Shown here: piece after piece, positions 16,743 to 25,188 of the stretch
Position numbering within the stretch: the first letter of the stretch is position 1
How the letters are laid out: each line of letters begins with the position of its first letter
Assembly: GCA_033856195.1 (NCBI GenBank)
Contig: JAWVFL010000062.1
Coordinates: 1-63,258, forward strand
Direction: 5' to 3'
Length of the DNA: 63,258 nucleotides
DNA from: VRUE01 sp033856195
GTDB lineage: Bacteria > Actinomycetota > Thermoleophilia > Solirubrobacterales > 70-9
Position numbers and translations under genes: made by a program
Notes under the pieces: generated by a model
Database searches by the model: none
What the model was told of the DNA's origin: nothing
What the model saw: only the letters and a program-made list of their open reading frames with translations

Positions 16743-18278
16743 TCACTGAGTCGAGTGGCCACCACCACCGGGGGTTTCGATGCGGAGAGAGTCCCCTGGG
16801 GCGAGTTCGCCTTCGCACTTGCCGGGCAGGGGATCGCCGTTGTGGAGGTTGCGCCCGGGAGCGCCGTCCTCGCCGCCGTCGCGGCCGCGCGGAGCGTGGC
16901 GGCGACGCTCGGTGATCAGCGAGTAGCGCATCAGGGCGAGCGCTTCGATCTCACGCACGGTTCCGTCGCCGCCTTTGTGCTTGCCGCCGCCACCGCTGCC
17001 TTGTCGCACTGAGAGCTCTCGCACGCGCAGCGGAAATTCGCTCTCCAGGGCCTCGACGGGAGTGTTGAGCGTGTTCGACATCGCCACGTGGATCGCGCTA
17101 GGGCCGTCGGCGTCGGGGCAGGCGCCCTGGCCGCCGCCGAGGGTCTCGTAGTAGGTGAACGCGTCATTGGCGAGGGTCAGGTTGTTCATCGTTCCCTGGC
17201 CCTGCGCGGGTACCGGCCGGGCGTCGCCGAGGGCGGCGATGACGAGGTCGGCCACCCGGCTGGAGGTCTCGACGTTGCCTGCGGCAACCGCTGCCGGCGC
17301 GCGCGCGTTGAGAATGCATCCCTCGGGAGCCCGCACCTCGATCGGCCGGTAGGCGCCGGCCGAGGGAGGCGCGTGGGGATCGGTCAGGACCCGCACGGCG
17401 AAGAAGGCGGCCGACTTGGTCACCGAGAGGGGACAGTTGAGGTTGCCCTCGATCTCGGGGTCGCTGCCGGCGAAGTCGAGGGTGAGCTCCTCGCCGCGAA
17501 TCGTCGCCTTGACGCAAAGGCGCACGTCGCCGCGGTCGCCGTTCGCGTCGTTCTCGAGCAAGTCCTCGGCTTTGTAGCTGCCGTCCGGAAGGGCGCCGAG
17601 GGCGTGCCGGGTGCGTCGCTCGGCGTAGGCGAGGATCTCCTCCATGCCGGTGTGGAGCTGCTCGCGGCCGTGTTGCTCGGCGAGCTCGCCGAGGCGGACC
17701 GCGCCAACTCGGTTCGCCGCCTGCTGGGCGCGCAGATCGGCGAGCCGTTGCTGCGGGAAGCGCATCTGCGAGGCAAGCTCCTGCAGCGCCGTCGCATCGG
17801 CGCGGGTCGGCGGGATCACGACGCCCTCGTCCTCGAGCCGCGTCGAGGAGGCCGGCATGCTGCCCGGCGTCGGCCCGCCGACATCGGCGTGGTGGGCGCG
17901 GCAGGCGGCGAAGCCGAGCAGCTCGCGATCGGCGAAGACCGGTGAGATCAGGGTGATGTCGGGCAGGTGCGTCCCGCCCCTGTAGGGGTCGTTGAGGATC
18001 CACGACTCTCCCGGGCGCTGCTCGAGGTCGAGCACTGCGGCGACCGCGTCCGGCATCGAGCCGAGGTGGACCGGGATGTGCTCGGCCTGCATGACCAGCT
18101 CGCCGCTGGGATCGAAGATCGCAGTCGAGCAGTCGTGGCGCTCCTTGATGTTCGCCGAGTAGGCGGAGCGGATCAAGGCGGCGCCCATCTCCTCGCAGGC
18201 GGCGTGCAGGCCGCCGATCATCACCTGCAGTGTTACCGGGTCCATCGCAACCCCGGGTGCAACGTTTTGTACGGGCAT
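16743..18278 (-). CDS. hyuB: Hydantoinase B/oxoprolinase subunit
   Basis: A 511-residue subunit of the ATP-dependent N-methylhydantoinase/5-oxoprolinase/acetophenone carboxylase family. The start ATG 18278 (MPVQNVAPG) is 7 nt after the hyuA stop; ATG 18245 (MDPVTLQVMIGG) is an alternative that fits the family's usual first residues. Family features: RSAYSANIKERHDCSTAIFD, HIPVHLGSMPDAV, ILNDPYRGGTHLPDIT, CRAHHADVGGPTPGSMP and a C-terminal glycine-rich PGGGGHSTQ. It works with HyuA to open a lactam or carboxylate substrate using ATP. The actual substrate is not readable. Translated from a nadB-hyuA-hyuB operon. Confidence 0.9.
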   Translation of the reverse strand: MPVQNVAPGVAMDPVTLQVMIGGLHAACEEMGAALIRSAYSANIKERHDCSTAIFDPSGELVMQAEHIPVHLGSMPDAVAAVLDLEQRPGESWILNDPYRGGTHLPDITLISPVFADRELLGFAACRAHHADVGGPTPGSMPASSTRLEDEGVVIPPTRADATALQELASQMRFPQQRLADLRAQQAANRVGAVRLGELAEQHGREQLHTGMEEILAYAERRTRHALGALPDGSYKAEDLLENDANGDRGDVRLCVKATIRGEELTLDFAGSDPEIEGNLNCPLSVTKSAAFFAVRVLTDPHAPPSAGAYRPIEVRAPEGCILNARAPAAVAAGNVETSSRVADLVIAALGDARPVPAQGQGTMNNLTLANDAFTYYETLGGGQGACPDADGPSAIHVAMSNTLNTPVEALESEFPLRVRELSVRQGSGGGGKHKGGDGTVREIEALALMRYSLITERRRHAPRGRDGGEDGAPGRNLHNGDPLPGKCEGELAPGDSLRIETPGGGGHSTQ

Positions 18279-18300
18279 ATGACGTTCAACGCGTTGCACC
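18256..18300. repeat. Inverted repeat spanning the hyuA stop and hyuB start
   Basis: GGTGCAACGTTTTG (18256-18269) is complementary at 12 of 14 positions to CAACGCGTTGCACC (18287-18300), with a 17-bp loop that contains the hyuB ATG (18276-18278). In the mRNA the hairpin would present or hide the hyuB start, so it may set the A:B subunit ratio. Confidence 0.45.
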
Positions 18301-20271
18301 ACCAGCGTGGGCGCGAATCGTCCCGGACTCGTCGACCTCGACATCCCAGGCGGGCGGGATGACCAGGGTCGTCTCGGGAAGCTCGTAGACGATTGGTCCC
18401 CGCGCGCGAGTCCCCGCGGCGGGCTCACCGCGAAGCACCGGTGTGTCGATCCATTCGCCGCCGAAGCGCACCCGGCGCGAGCTCTCCGCGAGCCGTCCTT
18501 TCGCTGCGGCGGCCGGTCGCGGACGGGCGCCGGGCGTGACCATCGCGATCCGGATGTGGACGAGCACGACCTCGGCCTCGGGGTCGCGGTGGCCGTAGAG
18601 CCGCTCGTGCGCGTCGGCGAAGCGCTCGGCCAGGTCGGCCGGATCGGGATCGGTCGAGCCACTGACCGGAAGCTCGAAGGCCTGGCCTTCGTAGCGCATC
18701 TCGTAGACGACTTCGGGCTCCGCATCTTCCTCACCGCCCAGCGCGCCGATCAGCTTCTCGACCTCGGCGGCGGCCCGCTCGGCCGTGAACGCGTCGCCCG
18801 ACAGCATCACGGTGCGGGTGGTGTCGCGACGGCGATCGGAGGCACAGAGGCCGAGAGCTGAGAGGACACCGCCGGCGCGCGGGCAGAGGATGCGCTTGAC
18901 CTCGAGCTCCCCGGCGATCGCCGCGGCGTGCATCGGTCCAGCCCCGCCGAAGGGCAGGAGGGCGAAGCCGCGCGGATCGATGCCGCGCTCGACCGTGACG
19001 ACGCGCAGGGCGCGAACCATCTCCTGGTTGGCGATCCGCACGATGCCCTCGGCCGTCTCGAGCTCGCCGATGCCCAGCGTCGCGGCCAGCGAGCCGATCG
19101 CCGTCTCGGCGGCTTCCGCATCCAGCGGGACCCCGCCGGCCAGCTCGGAGCCGGCGGCGAGCCGGCCGAGCAGCAGGTTGGCGTCGGTGACGGTGGGCTC
19201 GGTGCCGCCGCGGCCGTAGCAGGCGGGACCGGGCTCGGCGCCGGCTGAGCGTGGTCCGACCCGCAGCGCCCCGCCGCTGTCGCGCCAGCCCAGCGATCCA
19301 CCGCCGGCGCCGACCGTGTGGACGTCCACCATCGGCAGCTGGATCACACGCCCGCCGATCGTGCGTGAGTCGGTGCGCTTCACCTCGCCTCCCTCGACCA
19401 CGCAGACATCGCAGGACGTCCCGCCCATGTCGAATCCAAGTGCGTCTTGGTCGCCGGCGATCGAGGCGATCAGGCTGGCCCCGACGGCGCCGCCGGCGGG
19501 CCCGGAGAGCACGCTCCAGGCGCCGGCCCGCGCCGCCTCCTCGGCGCTTGCGACCCCGCCGGAGGACTGCATCACCAGCGGGGCCGGCAGATCGGCGTCG
19601 CTCGCCGCATCGCCCAGGCGTCCCAAGTAGTGGCCCAGCAGCGGCGAGAGGTAGGCGTCGATCGCCGTCGTCGAGCAGCGCTCGTACTCGCGGAAGCGCG
19701 GCAGCACCTCGGCGGAGGCGGACACGTGGACGTCGGGAAGCTCCTTGCGCAGATGCGTGGCGATGCGCTGCTCGTGGCTGGGATCGAGGTAGGAGAAGAG
19801 CAGGCAGACGGCGACCGCTTCGGCTCCGCACTCGCGCACGAGCTCGGCGAGGCGGGCCGGCTCGTCCTCGCCAAGCGGTTCGACGATGCCCTCCGGGCCG
19901 ATCCGCTCGCGTGCCTCGAAACGCAGCTCCGGCTCGATCAGCGGCGTCGGCTTCGGCTCGCAGAGCTTGTAGAGCTGGGGTCGGTCCTGGCGGGCGATCT
20001 CGAGCACATCGGCAAAGCCGCGCGTGACGATCAGCGCCGTGCGGGCGCCGCGTTCCTCGAGCAGGGCGTTGGTGCCGACCGTCATCCCGTGGGCGAAGAC
20101 CTCGACCTCGTCGCCGCTCGCGCCGGCCCGCTGCAGAACGGCCCAGACCGCTTCGATCACACCCCGCGACTGATCGCCTGGGGTGCTCGGCAGCTTGGCG
20201 GTATGGAGGTTTTCGCCGTCGAAGAGGACGGCGTCGGTGAAGGTCCCGCCTACGTCGACACCAAGCAGCAC
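18286..20271 (-). CDS. hyuA: Hydantoinase A/oxoprolinase subunit
   Basis: A 661-residue ATP-binding subunit with the actin-like phosphate loop at the very start (LLGVDVGGTFTDAVLFDG), then HGMTVGTNALLEERG, a second conserved block (GFDMGGTSCDVCVVEGGE) and VDVHTVGAGGGS, all standard for the family. Start GTG 20271 has TAGCGT 6 nt upstream and sits 14 nt after the nadB stop. It probably phosphorylates the substrate amide oxygen before HyuB completes ring opening. Candidates are 5-oxoproline or hydantoins; the neighbourhood with nadB gives no decision. Confidence 0.92.
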   Translation of the reverse strand: MLLGVDVGGTFTDAVLFDGENLHTAKLPSTPGDQSRGVIEAVWAVLQRAGASGDEVEVFAHGMTVGTNALLEERGARTALIVTRGFADVLEIARQDRPQLYKLCEPKPTPLIEPELRFEARERIGPEGIVEPLGEDEPARLAELVRECGAEAVAVCLLFSYLDPSHEQRIATHLRKELPDVHVSASAEVLPRFREYERCSTTAIDAYLSPLLGHYLGRLGDAASDADLPAPLVMQSSGGVASAEEAARAGAWSVLSGPAGGAVGASLIASIAGDQDALGFDMGGTSCDVCVVEGGEVKRTDSRTIGGRVIQLPMVDVHTVGAGGGSLGWRDSGGALRVGPRSAGAEPGPACYGRGGTEPTVTDANLLLGRLAAGSELAGGVPLDAEAAETAIGSLAATLGIGELETAEGIVRIANQEMVRALRVVTVERGIDPRGFALLPFGGAGPMHAAAIAGELEVKRILCPRAGGVLSALGLCASDRRRDTTRTVMLSGDAFTAERAAAEVEKLIGALGGEEDAEPEVVYEMRYEGQAFELPVSGSTDPDPADLAERFADAHERLYGHRDPEAEVVLVHIRIAMVTPGARPRPAAAAKGRLAESSRRVRFGGEWIDTPVLRGEPAAGTRARGPIVYELPETTLVIPPAWDVEVDESGTIRAHAGGATR

Positions 20272-20285
20272 GATCCGACGCTAGC

Positions 20286-21701
20286 TCAGCGCCAGCTTTC
20301 GCGGCGCAGCTCGCCGTTTGCGGCAAGCACGAGGTGGACGCCGTCGAGCTCGGGATCGAGGCCGGGAAAGTCGCTGCGCAGATGCCCGCCGCGCGACTCC
20401 TGCCGCTCCAGCGCGGAGGTCGCGATTGCGCCGGCGAGCGGATAGGGATCGGCGAGTAGCTCACGCAACCGCTCGGGGCTGCGCTTGGGGCCGGCCAGCG
20501 TCCAGACCGCCTCGCGGGTCGCTTCGCTCGGCGGCGCGAAACGCCACTCGCCCGGCTCGGGCGGGCGGTCGATGCCGTTCTCCCCAAGCGCCGCTCGTCC
20601 CGCGCGGGTCCCGAAGACGAAGCACTCGCTGAGCGAGTTGGAGGCGAGCCTGTTCGCTCCGTGCAGCCCCGTGCAGGAGCACTCGCCGACGGCGAAGAGC
20701 CCTGCCAGGGAGGAGTGCCCTTCGAGGTCCACCGCGATGCCGCCCATCGTGTAGTGCGCCGCGGGCGCAACCGGCACCGGCTCGGTACCGGGATCGAGGC
20801 CAGCCTCGCGCAGGGAGGCGAAGACGTTTGGGAAGCGCTGTGGCTCGAGGCCGCGGAGGTCGAGGCCCACCGCGTCCGTGTCGTCCGCCGCGAGGCGGTC
20901 GAGGATCGCCGCCGTGACCGCGTCGCGCGGCGCCAGCTCATCGGTGAAGCGGCGACCGGAGGCGTCGAGCAGCGTCGCTCCCTCGCCCCGCACCGCCTCG
21001 GTGATCAGCAAGCCGTCGAAGCGCGTGCCGGGCAGGTACAGGGCGGTGGGGTGGAACTGGCAGAACTCGAGATCGGCGAGATCCGCCCCCGCCGCCATCG
21101 CCATCGTCGGTCCCGCCCCGATCGCGCCCCACGGGTTCGAGGTCCGCCGCCAGAGGGCGGCCGCGCCGCCGGTGGCGAGCACGGTCGTGGCGGCGGTGAT
21201 CCGACCGTCCTCTGTGATTACGCCATGGCAGCGGTCGCTGTCGCTCCACAGCGCCGTCATCGAGGCGCGCTCGCGGACCGCGATTCCGTCCTCGGCAGCC
21301 ACCATCGCAGCAAGCTTCGAGGTGATCTCGTGCCCCGTCGCGCTGCCCCCCGAGTGAACGATGCGGCGGCGCGTATGCCCTCCCTCGAGGCCGAGCGAGA
21401 GCTCGCCGTCTGGGTCTAAGTCGAAGAGGACTCCCCGCGAGCGCAGGTCCTGGACGGTGCCCGGCGCCTCTTCGACCAGGGTCTGCACGGCCGAGGGGCG
21501 GCAGAGCCCACGACCAGCGGCCAGCGTGTCCGCTGCGTGCTGCTCGGGCGAATCGCCGGGCTCGAGTGCGGCTGCCAGCCCGCCCTGCGCCCAGTAGCTG
21601 GCGCTCTGGGAGAGCTGCGTGCGGGAGACGAGGCAGACCCGACCGCCGTGCTCGGCCGCTTGCAGCGCCGTCCAGAGGCCGGCCGCGCCGCCGCCGACCA
21701 C
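20286..21701 (-). CDS. nadB: L-aspartate oxidase (FAD)
   Basis: A flavoprotein of at least 471 residues that oxidises L-aspartate to iminoaspartate in NAD synthesis. It shows GGGAAGLWTAL (FAD loop), SQSASYWAQGGLAAAL, VLATGGAA, FCQFHPTALYLPG, the catalytic EAVRGEGA and AAHYTMGGI..., ...GECSCTGLHGANRLASNSL. The N-terminus is uncertain: GTG 21701 is the only normal start in frame, but it cuts the first FAD-binding strand, since the upstream codons would read EFDVVV. A rarer upstream start (for example ATA 21731) or an error is possible. The C-terminal helical domain is shorter than in typical ~530-residue NadB. nadA and nadC are not nearby, which is unusual. It heads the operon with hyuA and hyuB. 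Confidence 0.85.
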   Translation of the reverse strand: MVGGGAAGLWTALQAAEHGGRVCLVSRTQLSQSASYWAQGGLAAALEPGDSPEQHAADTLAAGRGLCRPSAVQTLVEEAPGTVQDLRSRGVLFDLDPDGELSLGLEGGHTRRRIVHSGGSATGHEITSKLAAMVAAEDGIAVRERASMTALWSDSDRCHGVITEDGRITAATTVLATGGAAALWRRTSNPWGAIGAGPTMAMAAGADLADLEFCQFHPTALYLPGTRFDGLLITEAVRGEGATLLDASGRRFTDELAPRDAVTAAILDRLAADDTDAVGLDLRGLEPQRFPNVFASLREAGLDPGTEPVPVAPAAHYTMGGIAVDLEGHSSLAGLFAVGECSCTGLHGANRLASNSLSECFVFGTRAGRAALGENGIDRPPEPGEWRFAPPSEATREAVWTLAGPKRSPERLRELLADPYPLAGAIATSALERQESRGGHLRSDFPGLDPELDGVHLVLAANGELRRESWR

Positions 21702-21727
21702 GACGACGTCGAACTCCGCGCCGGGGG

Positions 21728-22147
21728 TTATCGCTTCCCGGCCTCTCGGCGGATCGCATCGACCTGACCGCGCAGCCAGGCCGCCGCCGCCTCGCGGGCC
21801 CGGACTCGCTCGTCGCCGATCGCGCCCTCCGCCTCGGCGGCGCGCTTCTCGGCGTCGACGATCCGATTCTCCGCCGCCTCGGCCTGTGCTTCGATCTCGA
21901 CCAGGCGACTCTCCGCTTCGGCGACGATCCGGTCCTTTGCTTCGCGCTCGCGGCGCAGCTCCTCGGCGTGGGCGGCTCGCAGCTTCTCCAGCGCCTCGGA
22001 TTTGCGGGCGCGCTCGTTCTTCAGGTCCGCCTCGAGCGCCTCGATCTCGGCCGCGACGCGCTTCTCCGAGGTGCTGGCCGCTGCCGCGGCCTCCTCGAGG
22101 CGGCGCTTGGCCATCTCGACCTTGGCGCTTAGGTCCTCGCCACTCAC
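21728..22147 (-). CDS. Small coiled-coil protein
   Basis: A 139-residue protein that is almost wholly alpha-helical coiled coil: Glu, Ala, Lys and Arg make up most of it (KRRLEEAAAAASTSEKRVAA, ERARKSEALEKLRAAHAEEL). No membrane segment or signal is visible. The GTG start at 22147 has TAGATT exactly 6 nt upstream on the minus strand. It could be a scaffold or filament-like protein; sequence alone gives no function. It lies between a glycosyltransferase and nadB, all on the same strand. Confidence 0.7.
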   Translation of the reverse strand: MSGEDLSAKVEMAKRRLEEAAAAASTSEKRVAAEIEALEADLKNERARKSEALEKLRAAHAEELRREREAKDRIVAEAESRLVEIEAQAEAAENRIVDAEKRAAEAEGAIGDERVRAREAAAAWLRGQVDAIRREAGKR

Positions 22148-22159
22148 GCGCTCAATCTA

Positions 22160-23101
22160 TTACGCGCTGGCGAGGATGGCGCGGTAGGCCTCGAGGGTGC
22201 GCCCGGCCATCCGAGCCGCGGAGAGTGTGGCGGCGCGCCGGACGCCTTTGACCCGCGGGTCGGCGGAGTCGAGCAGTGGCGTGGCGGCGGCGCGCCAGCT
22301 CTCCAGCTCAAACGGCGCGCAGAGCGTGCCCCCGATCCCAGCCAGCGCGTAGGGAGCGACCCCGACCGGAGTCGAGAGAACGGCCACGTCGCAGGCGAGC
22401 GCCTCGAGGGCGGCGAGCCCAAAACCCTCGTAGTCGGAGGTGACGAGGACCGCCTGGGCCGCATTGATCCAAAGTGGCATCTGCTCGGGATCGATCGCGC
22501 CGCCGGTGATCAGGTCCGCACCGCAGGCGGCGGCGAGCTCGGCGGCCCGGTCGTGGCGCTTCTCTGGGCGATTGGGATTGGCGGGGAAGAGCAGGTAGCG
22601 ACCGGCGGGATCGAGTTCGAGCTGCCGCCGCGCCTCGGCCCGCGAAAGCGGCTGGAAGCGGCGCAGGTCGGGACCGCAGGGCAGCACAGCCGAACCGGGG
22701 ACGGCGGGCAGCCCCGGGCGGCCGTCCTCGGGCTCGAAAAGCGCCCGCGAGACGCCGGCAACGAGGTCGGTGCGCCAGGCCAGCCGGCGCGAGAGCGGGC
22801 CGACGAGCCAGTGCCGCACATCGGTCCCATGAAAGCTGACGAGGAGCGGCCGCGCGCCGGCCAGGCGGGCGCACCAGCCGGCGAGGCCGTAGTGAGCGTG
22901 AACCAGGTCGAACGACTCTCCCCGCAGCACCCTTCGCAATCGCCGCGTCGCCGGCAGGTACTCGCCCCTGCCGGGCGGAAATTCGAAGCGAACGGCTTCG
23001 ACCCCCCGACGTTCGAGCTCGTCGATCTGATCGCGAACCCAGCGGCCGCGCTGGGGCGCGTTGGCATCGGGCATGAAGTTGGTGACGACCAGGACGCGCA
23101 T
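22160..23101 (-). CDS. GT4-family glycosyltransferase
   Basis: A 313-residue GT-B fold enzyme. ATG 23101 (MRVLVVTNFMPDANAPQRG) is chosen over the longer frame because it matches the family start and has TACGCT 8 nt upstream. The acceptor domain covers residues ~1-150 (VHAHYGLAGW, FHGTDVRHWL), and the donor domain has FPANPNRPEKRHD and the nucleotide-sugar motif TSDYEGFGLAALEALACDVA, the ExFGxxxxE-type signature of family 4. It transfers a sugar from an NDP-sugar in the cytoplasm. Acceptor unknown; perhaps cell-surface glycan. Confidence 0.88.
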   Translation of the reverse strand: MRVLVVTNFMPDANAPQRGRWVRDQIDELERRGVEAVRFEFPPGRGEYLPATRRLRRVLRGESFDLVHAHYGLAGWCARLAGARPLLVSFHGTDVRHWLVGPLSRRLAWRTDLVAGVSRALFEPEDGRPGLPAVPGSAVLPCGPDLRRFQPLSRAEARRQLELDPAGRYLLFPANPNRPEKRHDRAAELAAACGADLITGGAIDPEQMPLWINAAQAVLVTSDYEGFGLAALEALACDVAVLSTPVGVAPYALAGIGGTLCAPFELESWRAAATPLLDSADPRVKGVRRAATLSAARMAGRTLEAYRAILASA

Positions 23102-23247
23102 GCAGCTTGAGCGTATCCGCGGCAACGGGCGCCGAGTGAGCGCACGCTGCAGGTTGCTGATTCGTTACAGACTGGTAGCGCTGCGGTCTGGATCGGTGCG
23201 GCGGACCGGCCCAGCATTGGCCTCCAATCCAGCGAAAGGAGGCTTCG

Positions 23248-23496
23248 ATGCTGTACGCGGCAATGGGCTACGTCCACGCTTTCATCGATCGACGGGTGCG
23301 ACAGATTCGCGCCCTCGCCGGCGAGGAGCAGGGCCAGGGGACGGTCGAGTACGTCGGTTTGATCCTGCTCGTCTCGCTGCTGATGGTGGGAATGGTCGCG
23401 GCGATGAAGGGGTTCAACGGCAAGCAGGGCACCGAGCTGGCCGACGTGATCGTCAACAAAATCAAGGAGGCCGTCGACAAGGTGGCCTTCAAATGA
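23248..23496 (+). CDS. Orphan Flp/Tad-type pilin
   Basis: An 82-residue type IVb pilin. It has an N-terminal leader, then GEEQGQGTVEYVGLILLVSL: a glycine before a hydrophobic helix with the conserved Glu at +5 (TVEYV), the prepilin peptidase recognition pattern. A strong ribosome site (AAAGGAGG) precedes the ATG by 7 nt, consistent with high expression. No Tad secretion ATPase, prepilin peptidase or TadE gene is in the window, so its machinery must be encoded elsewhere. A GC-rich terminator follows, so it is a single-gene unit. Confidence 0.85.
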   Translation: MLYAAMGYVHAFIDRRVRQIRALAGEEQGQGTVEYVGLILLVSLLMVGMVAAMKGFNGKQGTELADVIVNKIKEAVDKVAFK

Positions 23497-23506
23497 ACGC
23501 GGTGGA

Positions 23507-23530
23507 GGGGCGGCCCTTGCGGGCCGTCCC
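23507..23530 (+). terminator. Terminator after the pilin gene
   Basis: GGGGCGGCCC (23507-23516) and GGGCCGTCCC (23521-23530) form a 10-bp stem with one G-U pair and a TTGC loop, 10 nt after the pilin stop. Confidence 0.65.
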
Positions 23531-23609
23531 CGCCCCGAGGGGACTGCCGGGGCCGCCGGTCGATTCGGTGCAGGCGCCGCTGATGCGGATTCCGTCCGGC
23601 GGAGAGCCT

Positions 23610-23626
23610 ATGCTGTATTACAGTAT
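23610..23626. promoter_or_regulatory. Palindrome at the vapB start, probable autoregulatory operator
   Basis: The 17 bases ATGCTGTATTACAGTAT are a palindrome with one mismatched pair around CTGTA-T-TACAG. It overlaps the first codons of vapB from ATG 23610, or lies directly before the alternative start ATG 23625. Toxin-antitoxin complexes usually bind such a site to repress their own operon. Confidence 0.5.
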
Positions 23627-23861
23627 GAAGCACCGGACACAGCTCTACCTGGACGATGCCCAGTACCGCTGGCTGCGAGAGCAGGCGGGAGACTCGGGGA
23701 GCATCGCGGCGGTCGTGCGCGAGCTGATCGATGCCGAGCGGACGCGCCGTCTGGATCCCGCTGGCGATCCGTTGCTTCGCTATCTCGTCGAGGATGCGCC
23801 TGCTCGCGGCCGCGAGGGTACGAGCGTCAGCACCCTCGACCGAGATCTCTACGGACGATGA
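23610..23861 (+). CDS. vapB: VapB-like antitoxin
   Basis: An 83-residue protein (78 if ATG 23625 is used). ATG 23610 has GGAG 5 nt upstream; the second start would begin MKHRTQLYLDD, the typical beginning of ribbon-helix-helix antitoxins. The DNA-binding part is RTQLYLDDAQYRWLREQAGD, then SIAAVVRELIDAE. The C-terminal half, which should neutralise the toxin, is less conserved. It overlaps the PIN toxin by 4 bp (ATGA), the standard VapBC layout. The palindrome at its 5' end suggests autorepression. Confidence 0.85.
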   Translation: MLYYSMKHRTQLYLDDAQYRWLREQAGDSGSIAAVVRELIDAERTRRLDPAGDPLLRYLVEDAPARGREGTSVSTLDRDLYGR

Positions 23862-24268
23862 GATCCGTCTTCGTCGACACCAGCGCCTTCGTCGCGCTGC
23901 GCAACCGATCGGAGGCAGAGCACGATTCCGCCCGGGCGGCCCTGGCGGAGCTGCTCGCCGGCGGGGCCGGGCTCTTCACCTCCAACTACGTCTTTGCCGA
24001 GACCTACACCGCGCTGATGGTGCGCATCGGCCGCGAGGAGGCGATCGAGTGGGGGAGGCGATTTCGGGCCGGCTCGGCGATCGATCTGGTTCACCTCGAT
24101 CGCGCCACCGAGGAGCGGGCCTGGGAGATCCTCGAGCAGCACGACGACAAGCTCTGGAGCTACGTCGACGCCACCTCCTTTGCCCTGCTGGAGCGCGGGG
24201 GCGAGGGCGAGGCGTTTGCCTTCGATGCGCACTTCGTGCAGCGCGGTCTACAAGTAGTACCGAAGTAA
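23858..24268 (+). CDS. vapC: VapC-like PIN-domain toxin ribonuclease
   Basis: A 136-residue PIN-domain RNase filling the whole protein. Metal-binding acidic residues are visible: Asp7 in VFVDTSAFVAL, Glu ~47 in YVFAETYTAL, and Asp in SYVDATSFALL and AFAFDAHF. Such toxins cut tRNA or rRNA when the antitoxin is degraded. Start ATG 23858 overlaps the antitoxin stop. The gene is apparently intact, so the module may be functional. Two strong hairpins follow. Confidence 0.9.
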   Translation: MRSVFVDTSAFVALRNRSEAEHDSARAALAELLAGGAGLFTSNYVFAETYTALMVRIGREEAIEWGRRFRAGSAIDLVHLDRATEERAWEILEQHDDKLWSYVDATSFALLERGGEGEAFAFDAHFVQRGLQVVPK

Positions 24269-24366
24269 TTCTTATTGACTGATCGGGGAGTACCTGCCTA
24301 TGCTCTGGCCAGGCTCGCGAGGCGCCGGTCCGCAGCGGACCCCCTTTGGCGCCAGACGGCTACCCC

Positions 24367-24417
24367 AGTGGGAAGGAAGGGCCGCGAGGAATCGCGGCCC
24401 TTCCGCCAATTCCCACT
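24367..24417 (+). terminator. Strong compound terminator after vapC
   Basis: AGTGGGAA plus GGAAGGGCCGCG (24367-24386) pairs with CGCGGCCCTTCC (24393-24404) and, after a 5-nt bulge, TTCCCACT (24410-24417): a 20-bp stem. A second hairpin GGTCCGC-A-GCGGACC lies just upstream in the same gap. The pair insulates the toxin operon from rph. Confidence 0.75.
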
Positions 24418-24440
24418 CCGGATATCTGCCGCCACTCACT

Positions 24441-24446
24441 TAGACT
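24441..24446 (+). promoter_or_regulatory. -10-like box of rph
   Basis: TAGACT lies 7 nt before ATG 24454 with no ribosome-binding site between, directly after the terminator block, so the rph-rdgB-CDF operon is likely read from a leaderless mRNA. Confidence 0.45.
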
Positions 24447-24453
24447 CGCGCCC

Positions 24454-25182
24454 ATGCCAGCCTCCCGCAGCTATGACCGCGCCCCTGCCGACATTCGGCC
24501 GATCTCGATCGACGCCGGTTTCGTCGACACGGCCGACGGCTCGGCCCTGATCACCCTGGGACGGACGAGGGTGATCTGCACCGCCTCGATCAGCACCTCT
24601 GTGCCGCGCTGGATGCAAGGGCGTGGCAAGGGCTGGGTGACGGCGGAGTACGCGATGCTGCCGGCCTCGACCGGGGACCGCAAGGCGCGGGACATCGCCA
24701 AGGGCAAGCAGGACGGCCGTGGAGTGGAGATCCAGCGCCTGATTGGCCGCTCGCTGCGGGTTGTGCTCGACCCCAAGGCGCTCGGGGAGCGCAGCATCTA
24801 CGTCGATTGCGACGTTCTGGAAGCCGACGGTGGCACCCGCTGCGCCGCGATAACCGGTGGCTATGTGGCGCTGCGACTGGCGCTGCAGAAACTCGTCGAC
24901 GCGGGAGAGATCGAGACGCTGCCGCTGACCGGCTCGGTCGCGGCCGTGAGCGTCGGCGTCGTCGACGGCAGGCCACTCTGCGACCTCGACTATTCCGAGG
25001 ACTCGACGGCCGAGGTCGACGCCAACGTGGTGATGACCGGGGAGGGGGGCTTGGTCGAGGTGCAGGCGACCGCCGAGCGCACGCCGCTCTCGCGCGCCTC
25101 GCTCGACGAGCTGCTCAGCCTCGCCGAGATGGGGATCTCACGCTTGCGCCAGGTACAGGAGCGGGTAGTCGGCGGTGGGTAG
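24454..25182 (+). CDS. rph: Ribonuclease PH
   Basis: A 242-residue phosphorolytic 3'-5' exoribonuclease that trims tRNA 3' ends. Family blocks: GSALITLGRTRVICTASIS, GWVTAEYAMLPAST, RKARDIAKGKQDGRGVEIQR (the last with the conserved Arg-rich phosphate site), DCDVLEADGGTRCAAITGG and CDLDYSEDSTAEVDANVVMT. ATG 24454 gives the normal length. rdgB follows after 6 nt, a conserved bacterial pairing. Confidence 0.96.
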   Translation: MPASRSYDRAPADIRPISIDAGFVDTADGSALITLGRTRVICTASISTSVPRWMQGRGKGWVTAEYAMLPASTGDRKARDIAKGKQDGRGVEIQRLIGRSLRVVLDPKALGERSIYVDCDVLEADGGTRCAAITGGYVALRLALQKLVDAGEIETLPLTGSVAAVSVGVVDGRPLCDLDYSEDSTAEVDANVVMTGEGGLVEVQATAERTPLSRASLDELLSLAEMGISRLRQVQERVVGGG

Positions 25183-25188
25183 CACCCT

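Noticed and set aside
18731..20941. Minus-strand frame of 736 codons across hyuA and nadB in another phase
   Set aside because: Arg/Ser/Pro-rich out-of-frame translation of two recognised genes.
24269..24417. Possible tRNA in the hairpin-rich gap after vapC
   Set aside because: The stems are simple terminator-like hairpins; no cloverleaf, T-loop GTTCRA or anticodon arm can be drawn.
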